From VXPW01 sp965115815 (lineage in GTDB: Bacteria; Pseudomonadota; Alphaproteobacteria; TMED109): a stretch of 64,000 nt of DNA. Below, one piece after another: positions 29,265-38,596 of this stretch. Below the pieces are notes generated by a model. It was not told the origin of the DNA and did not search any database. It saw only the letters and a list, made by a program, of their open reading frames with translations. The position numbers and the translations under genes were made by a program. Every line of letters begins with the position of its first letter. Position 1 is the first letter of the stretch. Location of the stretch: assembly GCA_965115815.1 (NCBI GenBank), contig OZ220465.1:744001-808000 (forward strand). The letters are read 5' to 3'.

Positions 29265-30911
29265 TCACGCCACGTGCGTACGTCCTGCCGGACCCCTCGC
29301 GGCGGTCACGGGAATTGCGGCCGCTCCCGTGCGACTCGCGGCCGCCTCGATCAGGACCAGAGTCTCCGCGATCCCGTAGAGCGCGATGAACGACCCCATC
29401 CGGGGTCCGCGGCTCTGGCCGAGCAGGGTTTCGTACAGCGCCTGGAACCAGACCTTCGGTTCGTCGAAACCGTGGGCCCGCCCCACCGCATGGACGGTGC
29501 CCTGCAGCGTTTCGCTGTCGGCGTCCGGCGGCAGGGTGCGCAGGGCGGCGGCGAGGGCCCGCAGGGCGGTGCGTTCCGGCGCCGTGGCCGGGCGGTACCG
29601 CTTGCCGGGGCGCACCCGCTCCCGGAAGTAGCGGACGGCACGATCGACCAGCTGCTCGAGTGCCGGCCCCGCCGCGGTCCGGGAGCCCGGACGGTAGCGT
29701 TCGACGAAGCCCCAGAGTACCGCGGCATCGTCCGCGTTGCAGGCGCTGGCGAGGTTGAGAAGCATCCCGAACGTCAGCGGCACAGGCCGGGTGCGGGGCG
29801 GCCGGCCGCCGTGGATGTGCCACACCGGGTTTTCGAGGAGGGACGCCGGCCCGTCCTTCGAATCCCGTTCCGCGAACTGCCGGAGGTGTCGCTCGTAGTC
29901 GTCGACCTGCCGGGGAATCACGTCGAAATGGAGCCGCTTGGCCCGGCCGGGCTGGTGGTACATGAACAGGGACAGGCTGTCTTCTGTCCCGTAGGCCAGC
30001 CATTCCTCGATCGTCAGGCCGTTGCCGATCTTCTTCGAGATCTTCTCCCCCCGTTCGTCGAGAAACAGCTCGTACGTCATGTTGGCGGGCGGTCGCGCAC
30101 CCAGTACGCGGGCAATGCGCGCGCCGAGCTGGTACGACGAGATCAGATCCTTCCCGTTCATTTCGTAGTCGACGTCCAGCGCCACCCAGCGCATCGCCCA
30201 GTCGGGCTTCCACTGCAGCTTGCACCGCCCGCCCGTGACCGGGACTTCGATCGCCGCGCCGTCCGCATCGCGGTAGGTAATCGTCCCGGCCTCCGGATCC
30301 CGGGCGACCACGGGCACCTGGAGGATCCGGCCGGTCTTCGGACAGACCGGAAGGAACGGGCTGTAGGTCGAGCGCCGCTCGCGGCCGAGGGTCGGGAGCA
30401 CGATCGCGGTGACGGCGTCGTAGTGCCGCAGTACCTGCAGCAGCGTCTCGTCGAAGTCGCCGCTGCGGTAGCTGCGGGTCGAACTCCGGAATTCGTAGTC
30501 GAACCCGAACCGGTCGAGAAAGGCCCGCAGCTTCGCGTTGTTGTGTTCGGCGAAGCTCCCGTACCGGCCGAAGGGGTCGGGAACGTCGCTCAGCGGGCGG
30601 TCGAGGTGCGCAGCCAGCAGGGCGGGCTGCGGGACATTGGCGGGGACGCTCCGGAGGCCGTCCATGTCGTCGGAGAACGCGATCAGCCGGGTCGGCAGGC
30701 CGGTCAGGGCTTCGAAGGCGCGGCGCACCATGGTCGTGCGGGCCACCTCGCCGAAGGTGCCGATATGGGGCAGGCCCGAAGGTCCGAATCCGGTCTCGAA
30801 GAGCACGTGGCCCTTGGCGGGCACGCGGTGGCCGAGGCGGTCGGCGAGACGGCGCGCTTCGGCGAAGGGCCAGGCGCGGGCCCGGGCGGCGGCGTCCCGG
30901 AGGGCGGTCAC
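29265..30911 (-). CDS. lysS: Class I lysyl-tRNA synthetase
   Basis: Charges tRNA-Lys with lysine. It is the archaeal-type class I enzyme, which replaces the class II LysRS in many alphaproteobacteria. GTG start at 30911, 548 residues, close to the family size (about 510-550). The Rossmann HIGH motif is PSGLPHIGTFGE (HIGT at about 49-52) and the KMSKS equivalent is GEKISKKIGNG (about residue 290). Between them are LIAFSDDMDGLRSVP and ALDVDYEMNGKDLI, both typical of the family. The GTG overlaps the stop of the upstream ABC gene in a GTGA, so the two are probably translationally coupled. No other lysine enzyme is visible, so this is presumably the housekeeping copy. Confidence 0.95.
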   Translation of the reverse strand: MTALRDAAARARAWPFAEARRLADRLGHRVPAKGHVLFETGFGPSGLPHIGTFGEVARTTMVRRAFEALTGLPTRLIAFSDDMDGLRSVPANVPQPALLAAHLDRPLSDVPDPFGRYGSFAEHNNAKLRAFLDRFGFDYEFRSSTRSYRSGDFDETLLQVLRHYDAVTAIVLPTLGRERRSTYSPFLPVCPKTGRILQVPVVARDPEAGTITYRDADGAAIEVPVTGGRCKLQWKPDWAMRWVALDVDYEMNGKDLISSYQLGARIARVLGARPPANMTYELFLDERGEKISKKIGNGLTIEEWLAYGTEDSLSLFMYHQPGRAKRLHFDVIPRQVDDYERHLRQFAERDSKDGPASLLENPVWHIHGGRPPRTRPVPLTFGMLLNLASACNADDAAVLWGFVERYRPGSRTAAGPALEQLVDRAVRYFRERVRPGKRYRPATAPERTALRALAAALRTLPPDADSETLQGTVHAVGRAHGFDEPKVWFQALYETLLGQSRGPRMGSFIALYGIAETLVLIEAAASRTGAAAIPVTAARGPAGRTHVA

Positions 30912-31900
30912 GGGCGCGGCGCGCCGGCGGCCGGCTCGCGCGTCAGGGATCGGAAGAGGTCTTCCAGGTTGGGTTCGCGCGTCGACAGGTCTTCGATCCG
31001 GAGGTCGGCGTCTGCGATCCGGCTGAGCAGGTCGAGGGTCCGGACCCGGGTCGGCCGAAAGCCGATGACCACCGTCCGTTCGCCCTGGAGACGGGCATCG
31101 AGATCGTCGAGGGCGGCCGGCACCTCGGTGCACGGTTCCGCCAGCCGCACCACCAGTTCCTTCCGGTCCAGCCGGGCGAGCATGTCGTCCATGCGCCCTT
31201 CCAGCATCACCGCGCCCCGGTGGATGATGGCGATCCGGTCGCAGATGGCCTCAACCTCCTCGAAGTGGTGCGTCGTGAGCAGAATGGTCGCTCCCGCTTG
31301 GTTGATCGACCGGACCTCGTTCCACAGGAGTTCGCGCAGTTCGATGTCGACCCCCGCGGTCGGTTCGTCGAGGATCACGATCGGCGGCCGGTGGACCAGT
31401 GCCTTCGCCATCATGAGGCGCCGGCGCATGCCGCCGGACAGCGTGCGGGCGTAGACGTCGGCCTGGTCGGCCAAGCCCACCATGTCGAGGAGTGCCTCCG
31501 TCTGGCGCCGGGCCGGAGGCACGCCGTAGAGGCCGGCCTGCAGTTCCAGGGTCTGGCGGGGCGTGAAGAACGGATCGAGAACCAGTTCCTGCGGCATGAC
31601 GCCGATCGAGAGGCGCGCCTGCCGCCAGGCGGAATCCAGGTCGTGCCCGTTGATGGCGACCGTTCCGCCGGTCTTCACCACGAGCCCGGCGAGGATGTTG
31701 ATCAGCGTGGACTTGCCGGCCCCGTTCGGGCCCAGCAGCCCGAAGATCGAGCCTTGCGGAATGTCGAGGCTGACCCCTCGAAGCGCCCGCAGGGGAGGCT
31801 GGCCCGACTGGGCGCGGTACACCTTCTCCATGCCGCTGATGCGGATGGCGGCCCCGGCCGGCGCGCCGGGCGCGGACGGGGAACCGGGATCGTCTGGCAT
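30908..31900 (-). CDS. ABC-2-type transporter ATP-binding protein
   Basis: A cytoplasmic ATPase subunit that would drive a membrane permease. ATG 31900 follows AAGGGTGCCG; 330 residues. It has Walker A GPNGAGKST (about 57), Q-loop GVMPQE, signature LSGGMRRR (about 152), Walker B VILDEPTAGVD (about 173) and H-loop LLTTHHFEE. The ~90-residue C-terminal extension (PALDDLDARLQGERTVV, REPNLEDLFRSLTRE) is typical of the ABC-2/CcmA-like group. No permease gene is adjacent; the next gene in the operon is lysS, overlapping by 4 bp. The substrate cannot be told from this region. Confidence 0.92.
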   Translation of the reverse strand: MPDDPGSPSAPGAPAGAAIRISGMEKVYRAQSGQPPLRALRGVSLDIPQGSIFGLLGPNGAGKSTLINILAGLVVKTGGTVAINGHDLDSAWRQARLSIGVMPQELVLDPFFTPRQTLELQAGLYGVPPARRQTEALLDMVGLADQADVYARTLSGGMRRRLMMAKALVHRPPIVILDEPTAGVDIELRELLWNEVRSINQAGATILLTTHHFEEVEAICDRIAIIHRGAVMLEGRMDDMLARLDRKELVVRLAEPCTEVPAALDDLDARLQGERTVVIGFRPTRVRTLDLLSRIADADLRIEDLSTREPNLEDLFRSLTREPAAGAPRP

Positions 31901-31979
31901 GGTCGGCACCCTTTCCTTATCCTCCGCTTCTGTGCGCGGCCCTGATGTCCGCCTGCCTCGTGCCCGGGATCTGCATGCC

Positions 31980-32135
31980 ATGACACCTTCGGAAACGGTC
32001 GAGGTCGAGGGTGAACGGGTGGCCTGCGACGGCGGCGGGGCGACCGGGCACCCGCGCGTGTTCCTGTCGCTCCGGGCCGCGGGATGCGCGGTGTGCCCCT
32101 ATTGCGGCCGACGCTTCGTGCGGCGTGCGGCCTGA
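31980..32135 (+). CDS. Zinc-finger domain protein (zf-CHCC, NDUFS6/YgaC-like)
   Basis: A 51-residue protein divergent from the ABC gene. The zinc site is VACDGGGATGHPRVFL (Cys and His) with AVCPYCGRRFV (two Cys). The family is common in alphaproteobacteria and mitochondria; the eukaryotic relative is a complex I accessory subunit. The ~80 bp between it and the ABC start should hold both promoters. Confidence 0.85.
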   Translation: MTPSETVEVEGERVACDGGGATGHPRVFLSLRAAGCAVCPYCGRRFVRRAA

Positions 32136-32168
32136 CCCCATCATAGCCCGGCCTCCGGACCGACGGCG

Positions 32169-34937
32169 GTGACGGACGCGCCCCCGGACCGGCCCCGGCT
32201 GGTCCTCGTCGACGGCTCCGGGTACCTGTTTCGCGCGTTCCACGCGATGCGCGAGCTCACCCGGGCCGACGGCACGCCGGTCAATGCGGTGTACGGTTTC
32301 TGCAGCATGCTGTGGAAGCTGCACCAGCAGGTAGCCAGCGATGGCCTCGCGGTGATCTTCGATGCCGGATCGAAGTCCTTTCGGAACGAGATCTTCCCGG
32401 CCTACAAGGCCCACCGCCCGCCGCCTCCGGAGGCGCTGGTCCCGCAGTTCCCGCTGGTGCGCGAGGCCACGCGCGCGTTCGGCCTGCCGGCCCTCCAGCG
32501 GCCGGGGTTCGAGGCCGACGACCTGATCGCCACGTATGCGGAACGGGCGCGTTCCGGCGGATGGGACGTCGATATCGTGTCGTCGGACAAGGATCTCATG
32601 CAGCTGGTCGGGCCGCATGTCCGGATGCTGGAGCCGCGGGACCTGGGACCGATCGGGCCGGTGGAGGTGGAGCGGAAGTTCGGGGTTGCGCCCGCGCGGG
32701 TGCCGGATGTGCAGGCCCTCGCCGGAGACGCTTCGGACAATGTTCCGGGAGTGCCCGGAATCGGTCTCAAGATCGCCGCCGAACTGGTGAACCGGTTCGG
32801 CTCCCTGGAGGGTGTGCTGGCCGGCGCGGCGGAGGTGCCGCAGCCGAAACGCCGCGAGCGGCTGCTCGAGCATGCCGAGTACGCGCGCACCAGCCTGCAG
32901 CTGGTCACGCTGCGCCGCGACGTGCCGGTCGAGGTCGAGGTCGAGGCCTTGCGCCGCCGCCCGCCGGACGCCGCCACGCTGCTCGGCTTTCTTCGGACGC
33001 AGGGGTTCGCCAGCCTGGAGCAGCGGATCGCCGGTCAGCTGGACGGCCCCCGTCCGGCCGCGGCCGATCCCGCCCCGGTCGAGCGGCACTACGAACTGGT
33101 GACCGACCTCCGGCAGGTGGAGGCGTGGATCGCGAGGGCGCAGACCGCCGGGATCGTCGCCGTCGACACCGAGACCACCGGTCTCGAGCTCGAGACGCTC
33201 GAACTGGTCGGGATTGCGCTGGCGGTCGCCCCCGGCGAGGCCTGCTACATCCCGCTCGCGCACGGGGGTGCGGCCGGGAACAAGGACGAGGATGGTCTGT
33301 TTGCCGCCCCGCCGCCGGCGCAGGCGCCGCAACCGGCCGTGCTCGAGCGCCTGCGGCCGCTGTTCGAGAGTCCGGCGGTGCTCAAGGTCGGCCAGAACAT
33401 CAAGTACGATGCCGGCGTCCTCCATCGGGCGGCCGGGATCGAGATCGCGCCGGTCGACGACACGATGCTGCTTTCGTACGTCGCCGACGCGGGCCGGACG
33501 AAGCACGGTCTGGACGCGCTGAGCGAACGGCATCTGGGGGTGCGGCCGATTCCGTTCTCGCAGGTGTGCGGGTCGGGGCGCGATCGGATCCGGTTCTCGC
33601 AGGTGCCGCTCGAGCAGGCCTGCGAGTATGCCGCCGAGGATGCCGATCTCACGCTGCAGCTGCACGGGCGGCTGCGGCCGCGCCTGCTGGAGGAGCGCCT
33701 GGTCACGGTCTACGAGACGCTGGAGCGGCCGCTGGTTCCGGTCCTTGCGACCATGGAACGGTCCGGGATCGCCGTGGATCGCGGGTTCCTGCAGGAACTC
33801 CGCGCGGACTTCGAAGGGCGGATGGCGGGGCTCGAGACCCGGATTCACGGGCTGGCCGGGCGGCCGTTCAACCTGTCGTCGCCGGCCCAGTTGGGCACCG
33901 TCCTGTTCGAGGAGCTGGGACTGGCCCCCGGCGGCCGCACCCGGGTCCGGAAACGTGCCTCGACCTCGCACGCGGTACTGGAGGAGTTGGCCGGTCAGGG
34001 CCACGAGATCGCCGCCTGCATGATCGCGTGGCGCGAGCTCCAGAAACTGCAGTCGACGTACGTGGAGGTGCTGCTCCGGCGCAGCCGCTCCACCGGCCGC
34101 GTGCACACGTCGTTCCACATGACCGCCGCGGCGACCGGACGGCTGTCCTCGAGCGACCCGAACCTGCAGAACATTCCGGTCCGGACCGAGGAGGGCCGGC
34201 GCCTCCGTCGCGCCTTCGTAGCCCCGCGCGGCCGGGTCCTGCTGGCCGCCGACTATTCGCAGATCGAACTTCGGCTGCTGGCCGAGGTCGCCGGAATCGA
34301 TCCGCTGCGGTCGGCGTTCCGCGACGGGATCGACATCCACACGCTGACGGCGGCCCAGGTGTTCGGGGTGGCCGTTCCGGACGTCGACGCGGTCCGGCGG
34401 CGGCGGGCCAAGGCCGTCAACTTCGGCCTGATCTACGGTCAGAGCGCCTTCGGGCTGGCGCGGCAGCTCGGCTGTCCGCAGGACGAGGCCAAGGAGATCA
34501 TCGACGCCTATTTTCGGCAGTACCCCGGCATCGAGCGGTACATGGAGGCCACGCGGGAGTTCGCTCGGGAGCACGGCTACGTCACGACCCTGTTCGGGCG
34601 CCGCTGCCATCTGCCGAACATCCGCGCCCGGAACTTTTCGGCGCGGTCGGGGGCCGAGCGAGCGGCGATCAACGCGCCGCTGCAGGGTGCGGCGGCCGAC
34701 ATCATCAAGCGGGCGATGATCCGGATGCCGGCCGCCCTGCGCGACGCGGGCCTGCAGGCCGAAATGCTGCTCCAGGTCCACGATGAGCTCGTGTTCGAGG
34801 TGCCGCAGGCGGAAGTCGAAGCCACGGCCGAGGTGGTCCGTCGGGTCATGGAAACGGCGCCGTTGCCGGCGCGCTCGATGTCGGTACCGCTGGTCGTGGA
34901 GGTGGGCGTGGGGGCCAGCTGGGAGGAGGCGCACTGA
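32169..34937 (+). CDS. polA: DNA polymerase I
   Basis: Repair and Okazaki-fragment polymerase, 922 residues from GTG 32169. All three domains are present. The 5'-nuclease starts VLVDGSGYLFRAFHAM and has FEADDLIATYA and SSDKDLMQL. The 3'-5' exonuclease has its acidic motifs: VDTETTGLELETLE (about 332), GQNIKYDAGVLHR and YAAEDADLTLQLH, so proofreading looks intact. The polymerase has ADYSQIELRLLAEV (motif A, about 694), RRAKAVNFGLIYGQSAFG (motif B, about 750) and LQVHDELVFEVP (motif C, about 870). It begins 33 bp after the zinc-finger gene in the same direction. Confidence 0.97.
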   Translation: MTDAPPDRPRLVLVDGSGYLFRAFHAMRELTRADGTPVNAVYGFCSMLWKLHQQVASDGLAVIFDAGSKSFRNEIFPAYKAHRPPPPEALVPQFPLVREATRAFGLPALQRPGFEADDLIATYAERARSGGWDVDIVSSDKDLMQLVGPHVRMLEPRDLGPIGPVEVERKFGVAPARVPDVQALAGDASDNVPGVPGIGLKIAAELVNRFGSLEGVLAGAAEVPQPKRRERLLEHAEYARTSLQLVTLRRDVPVEVEVEALRRRPPDAATLLGFLRTQGFASLEQRIAGQLDGPRPAAADPAPVERHYELVTDLRQVEAWIARAQTAGIVAVDTETTGLELETLELVGIALAVAPGEACYIPLAHGGAAGNKDEDGLFAAPPPAQAPQPAVLERLRPLFESPAVLKVGQNIKYDAGVLHRAAGIEIAPVDDTMLLSYVADAGRTKHGLDALSERHLGVRPIPFSQVCGSGRDRIRFSQVPLEQACEYAAEDADLTLQLHGRLRPRLLEERLVTVYETLERPLVPVLATMERSGIAVDRGFLQELRADFEGRMAGLETRIHGLAGRPFNLSSPAQLGTVLFEELGLAPGGRTRVRKRASTSHAVLEELAGQGHEIAACMIAWRELQKLQSTYVEVLLRRSRSTGRVHTSFHMTAAATGRLSSSDPNLQNIPVRTEEGRRLRRAFVAPRGRVLLAADYSQIELRLLAEVAGIDPLRSAFRDGIDIHTLTAAQVFGVAVPDVDAVRRRRAKAVNFGLIYGQSAFGLARQLGCPQDEAKEIIDAYFRQYPGIERYMEATREFAREHGYVTTLFGRRCHLPNIRARNFSARSGAERAAINAPLQGAAADIIKRAMIRMPAALRDAGLQAEMLLQVHDELVFEVPQAEVEATAEVVRRVMETAPLPARSMSVPLVVEVGVGASWEEAH

Positions 34938-35192
34938 GGAGTGCGTCGACGGGTTCCGGGGTCCGGTCGGGTGCCGCCGCGGCCGGGTGCGTTCCCGGGC
35001 GCCGCGCGCCGTCCGGTTGCGCCGGCCCGGTGCACGCGGGCCGGCTGCCCGTCCGCGCGGCGCGGTCCCTGCGGAGGGTCCCACCGACGGATCGCGCGGT
35101 GGCGGGTCGGGTGGCCGCCGCCGCCGGCCGGGACCGGCCACTTGACCGGAATCGGTCTTCCGGGTCAGGGTGAAGCTGGGACGGAGGTTTCC
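34938..35192. other. Intergenic region between polA and the LysR gene
   Basis: 255 bp with no gene. GC-rich, with several CCGGC/GCCGG inverted pairs but no T-run terminator that I can point to. It should carry the promoter of the LysR gene. Confidence 0.5.
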
Positions 35193-36170
35193 ATGGCGGT
35201 GTCGCTCTTTCAGCTGCGGGCGTTCTGGGCGGTTGCCAATGCGTCCTCGTTCACCCGTGCCAGCAAACAACTGGGCGTGGCGCAGGCCACGATCTCGCAG
35301 CACGTTGCCAAGCTGGAAGACGAACTGGGAACCCAGGTCCTGCGCCGGCATGGAGGCACGATCGACCTCACCGACGCCGGGCAGTTTCTGGTCCGGCGGG
35401 TGGAGCGGATCCTCAGCGACTACGACGAGGCGCTGGACGGTGTCGGGCAGTTCACAACGGGGACGCGGGGTATCCTCAAGTTGGGAATCCTCAGTTCCGT
35501 CGCCCGCAACCTGCTTCCCGAGGCCATGCGACGGTTTGCCGCTGCGTTTCCGCATGTCGAGATCGACGTCCTGGAGGTGCCGCCGGCCGAGACCATCGAA
35601 CTGCTCTATGCGCGCCGCATTTCGGTCGGGGTGATGGCCTCGGATTCGATCGCGTCGAGCAACCTTCCGTTCGCGCAGACTGGGCTGTTCGAGGATCCGT
35701 ACGTGCTCGCCACGCCGGCCGGCGTGGCGCTCGACGGGGCCGAGGATGCGGCGGCGGGCCTCGGCCCGGATCTCGCCGAGGTGCTGAACCGCACCATCCG
35801 GTTCGAGTACGGAAACCAGCACAAGCGCCGAATCGACGAATGGTACAAGGGGGTGCTTCCGGAAGCGCGGGTCGTGGCCACCACCCGGACGTACGAGGTT
35901 GCGCTGTCGATGGTCCAGGCCGGCCTCGGGGTGGCGGTCGTCCCGGCGCTGGCGGCCGAGATCGGGCCCGGTCACAGGTTTCAGGTGGCGCTGTACCGGA
36001 CGCTGCTGCAAGACCGGAAGATGGCGGCCATGGTGCCCGATCAGTACCTGCGGATCGAACCGCACCGGAGCTTCATCCAGGCGCTGGCCGGCGCCGGCCG
36101 GGCCCTGGAGCTTCCCGCCATCCGCGAAGCGCCGTTTCTGGTGCGAAGGCGGCACCGCCCGGCCGCCTGA
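35193..36170 (+). CDS. LysR-family transcriptional regulator
   Basis: ATG 35193 with ACGGAGG seven bases upstream; 325 residues, usual for the family. The winged HTH is at about 4-62 (LFQLRAFWAVANASSFTRAS, VAQATISQHVAKLEDELG), then a helix linker and a substrate-binding domain (GILKLGILSSVARNLLPEAM, ALSMVQAGLGVAVVPALA). No divergently transcribed partner lies next to it, so the target cannot be guessed. Confidence 0.93.
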   Translation: MAVSLFQLRAFWAVANASSFTRASKQLGVAQATISQHVAKLEDELGTQVLRRHGGTIDLTDAGQFLVRRVERILSDYDEALDGVGQFTTGTRGILKLGILSSVARNLLPEAMRRFAAAFPHVEIDVLEVPPAETIELLYARRISVGVMASDSIASSNLPFAQTGLFEDPYVLATPAGVALDGAEDAAAGLGPDLAEVLNRTIRFEYGNQHKRRIDEWYKGVLPEARVVATTRTYEVALSMVQAGLGVAVVPALAAEIGPGHRFQVALYRTLLQDRKMAAMVPDQYLRIEPHRSFIQALAGAGRALELPAIREAPFLVRRRHRPAA

Positions 36171-36808
36171 GCACCCTGGTCCGGCCGGCCGGTCCTGCAT
36201 CCTTCCCGCCTGCGACTGCCGCGCCGCCCGCCGGGCAGGGTCTCATGGTTCCGAAAGGGATGCCGGCACCGGAGCGGCAGCCGGTCATGCGCGCCCGGCG
36301 GAACGTCACGGTGCGCCAATTTCCTTGACCGGTTGCGTTCGTCGGTCCGTGCGGGATCGCTAAATTGGGGGAGTGAGGAAGGGGGCACCGCACCTGTTCC
36401 GGCACCTGCATCGGATCGCCCGCAACGCCCGCTTCGTGATCATCGCTCCGGAACGGAAGATGAACCGGCCGCGCCGGTGTCGGAGCCGGGCCGGCGGCTG
36501 TCCGCGAACGTGCAGGCGGCGCCCGGCCATCCGGCCCTCCCAGCGGAAACGTACGCGGATTCCTCGGGGTTTGCCGGAACGCGCCGGCGGGCATCGAACC
36601 GACGTTCGCCGGGAACGATGCGGGGCCTTGCCCGCGACCCCGGGAGCGGGATCGGATCCCGCCCTGCTGCCCGGCACCGGTGGGGCCGGCGGGAGTGCAC
36701 CTTCAGGTAGGTTGTGTTTTCTCATGCGGACGGGTAGCCTTCCCTTGGGACCGCTTGAGCGACGAACTTGGCGTCGCTGGCCCATGTGGGGTTGCACAGG
36801 AGGGAACG
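36171..36808. other. Region with a short dispersed repeat, no gene recognised
   Basis: 36243-36310 (TCATGGTTCCGAAAGGGATG onward) is a ~65-bp repeat also present at 39187-39250 with about 85% identity. The rest up to 36700 is GC-rich without a supported gene. From about 36710 base composition drops sharply, marking the border of the AT-richer cluster. Confidence 0.5.
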
Positions 36809-37035
36809 TTGGTAGAACCGAAATCGCAAGATGCTCCTGCATTCTACGCATCCGGGGTTGCCCTTGCTGTGACCGGTACCGACATCAAATTGGTGTTCTC
36901 TGACCAGAAACCTGTAATTGATGAAAACGGTACGATCAGCAGCGATAGTAATCAAATGCACTGCGGCTCGGTGTCCTTGAGCTTTCACGCGGCTAAGGAT
37001 CTGTGTGTGCTGCTGAGCGATTCATTAGCTAATTT

Positions 37036-37228
37036 GTGTCTGCACGGAAAATCACAACACATTGTATATGCAACCATATTTGGAATCTGGAGAACCGAAG
37101 ATTCCTTCTTTGATGGCATATGACGACATATTCCGCTGAAATCAGGCTGGATTCGAAGAATCTTCGCCCTGTCAATATTGGGCTTTCATTCATGTAATCA
37201 GATTCTTAGGGATTTTCCGGGCGGGCAC
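37036..37228 (+). mobile_element. 193-bp MITE, copy 5
   Basis: Perfect 6-bp target duplication TAATTT at 37030-37035 and 37229-37234, inside the DUF3467-like gene. Confidence 0.95.
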
Positions 37229-37278
37229 TAATTTGGAAAATAAACTCGGAAATACAGACACCCCATTTTTGCAGAATT

Positions 37279-37446
37279 GTATCTACTCACCCCCCCCTAC
37301 TGATGACGAAGATCGACCCGCTTCTTGTCAGCCGGAACACGCACCTCCGGTCATCGGTCGCGAGCGAGTTAAAGGGACAAGGGAAAATGCCGGATCCGAA
37401 CCCGTCAGGAAAAACGATTCGTCATCAGTAGGGGGTGAGTAGATAC
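37279..37446. mobile_element. IS66-derived MITE, copy 2
   Basis: GTATCTACTCACCCCC ... GGGGGTGAGTAGATAC with an 8-bp duplication GCAGAATT (37271-37278 and 37447-37454). Confidence 0.95.
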
Positions 37447-37482
37447 GCAGAATTGGAAAAATCCACAAAATTAAGCCAGATC

Positions 37483-37821
37483 ATGCAGTCAACGTCTGAC
37501 AAAAAATCGGAGTGGATTGCTACGTCAACAAACTTCCCGGCCGTATCTTCAGTTCGGCTGTATAGAGAAACCGCGGAACATATTCGAGACAAACATCCTG
37601 AAGTTATGGATACAATTGGGAAGGATGGTGTTGTACGGGAAGTCGGGAGCCCGACTCGGGTATACGAGGGGAATACAAACCGGTCTTTTGTGTTTGTCAG
37701 TGACGATTTCAGGCACGGGGATGCCTCTCTGAATATTCCTGTGAAACTAATCGGGAATGAATCAGCGCGGGTGCGTACGGCGTATTTCAAACACGGAGAG
37801 TCTGACTCTCGATTGGTTTGA
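37483..37821 (+). CDS. PBECR-like putative nuclease/toxin
   Basis: 112 residues from ATG 37483, eight bases after the stop of the split upstream gene. The segment VRLYRETAEHIRDKHPEVMD followed by VREVGSPTRVYEG and a strand-rich C-terminal half with a late His resembles PBECR domains, small phage- and element-borne nucleases of the barnase/EndoU/ColicinE5/RelE-like group. The start chosen avoids the MITE; a longer frame running back into it is not native. The next gene (DUF2283) follows after 11 bp, an arrangement often seen for such toxins. AT-rich codon use differs from the surrounding genes, which suggests transfer. Confidence 0.6.
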   Translation: MQSTSDKKSEWIATSTNFPAVSSVRLYRETAEHIRDKHPEVMDTIGKDGVVREVGSPTRVYEGNTNRSFVFVSDDFRHGDASLNIPVKLIGNESARVRTAYFKHGESDSRLV

Positions 37822-37832
37822 GAGGTCAATCA

Positions 37833-38096
37833 ATGAGAACTGTATTTCTGGAGGTACTTTATGACAGTGACGCTGACGTCCTTTATATTGTCACCCAACC
37901 GGGCAAGCACGGTATTGCTCAAGAGAGTCTTCCGGGAGTTCTCTGGAGATACGATCCCGAGAGTGGAGACGTTGTTGGGGTTACGATCGTGGATTTTCTG
38001 GGCTACTGGAAGTCTCGCCAAGATGATCTTGTTCATGATCTGGAAGATCATTTGCACATCGGGTCGCGCAAAGTGAAGTCACTGCTGAGAGTTTGA
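37833..38096 (+). CDS. DUF2283 family protein, likely partner of the upstream nuclease
   Basis: 87 residues with the family signature: LEVLYDSDADVLYIV at the start, then WRYDPESGDVVGVTIVDFLG. DUF2283 proteins are small and frequently sit next to toxin-like genes, so an antitoxin role is a reasonable inference but not shown. Spacing and direction indicate an operon with the two genes before it. Confidence 0.75.
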   Translation: MRTVFLEVLYDSDADVLYIVTQPGKHGIAQESLPGVLWRYDPESGDVVGVTIVDFLGYWKSRQDDLVHDLEDHLHIGSRKVKSLLRV

Positions 38097-38256
38097 ATCA
38101 TGAATGCATGATTATATTATGTGTTTGCTGCTGCCGGCTTCCGGTTAGGGCCCGGCCCGCGTCGCCCGGCGCATCAGGAAGCGGCCGGTCGCTCGTTGCA
38201 CCCAGCCCAGAGCGCTCGCCAGCGAGCGTTCGCAGTCCTTGGCCCGACGCCGACAG

Positions 38257-38596
38257 CAAGACCATCCCACGCTAGGTTGGTTGGAAGGCTGGGTTCCGCG
38301 GGTTCCGGATGATTCGGATTGGTGCTGGCTGTTTGTGAAGCGGCGTGGCATCCGTGGTTGTCATGGAACGTGCAGCGGATGTTGTCGAGACGCCCCCGGA
38401 GGGTTTTGCGCTCCGGGATGTGGTGGTGCGTCTTGCGCGGCCGGATGAGGTGTGTCGCTGGAACCGTGTGGTGGCAAGGAGATCCCATGCTTGTTGTTGT
38501 GATGCGATCGGAGTCTTGATTGCGGCGCGGGTCGACGCGTTCGAGTCTGCGATTTTGAGATGTGCGGACGTCTGCGGCCCGGTGGCGGCGCGGACC
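38257..38596 (+). mobile_element. ISAs1/DUF4338 copy 3: two ends fused, no transposase
   Basis: 38257-38475 is the left end and first codons of DUF4338 (VVMERAADVVETPPEGFALR, LARPDEVCRWNRVV). At 38476 it joins, in inverted orientation, the right end (CAAGGAGATCCCATGCTTG) and the ~120 bp that follow in other copies. The result is a 340-bp palindrome-like remnant with both ends but no transposase. Confidence 0.8.

Larger units (their letters stand above)
36809..37474 (+). pseudogene. DUF3467-like small protein gene split by two MITEs
   Basis: A TTG start with CAGGAGGG five bases before it. The first part reads APAFYASGVALAVTGTDIKL and VSLSFHAAKDLCVLLSDSLA, similar to DUF3467 proteins (an FYANGV-like start, one strand pair, then AKxLxxLL). 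At 37036 a 193-bp MITE inserted (TAATTT duplicated) and at 37279 an IS66-derived MITE (GCAGAATT duplicated). Joining the three exposed pieces gives one uninterrupted frame ending LENKLGNTDTPFLQNWKNPQ-N with TAA at 37472. The native protein was about 95 residues. It is the first gene of a three-gene cluster. Confidence 0.65.

Noticed and set aside
31917..36200. A 1,427-codon minus-strand open frame opposite polA and the LysR gene
   Set aside because: The plus strand has complete, motif-rich genes in the same place. The antisense frame has no recognisable domain.
37435..37482. Upstream extension of the PBECR-like gene into the MITE
   Set aside because: The extension is MITE sequence plus the tail of the DUF3467-like gene in another frame; the ATG at 37483 fits the operon spacing.
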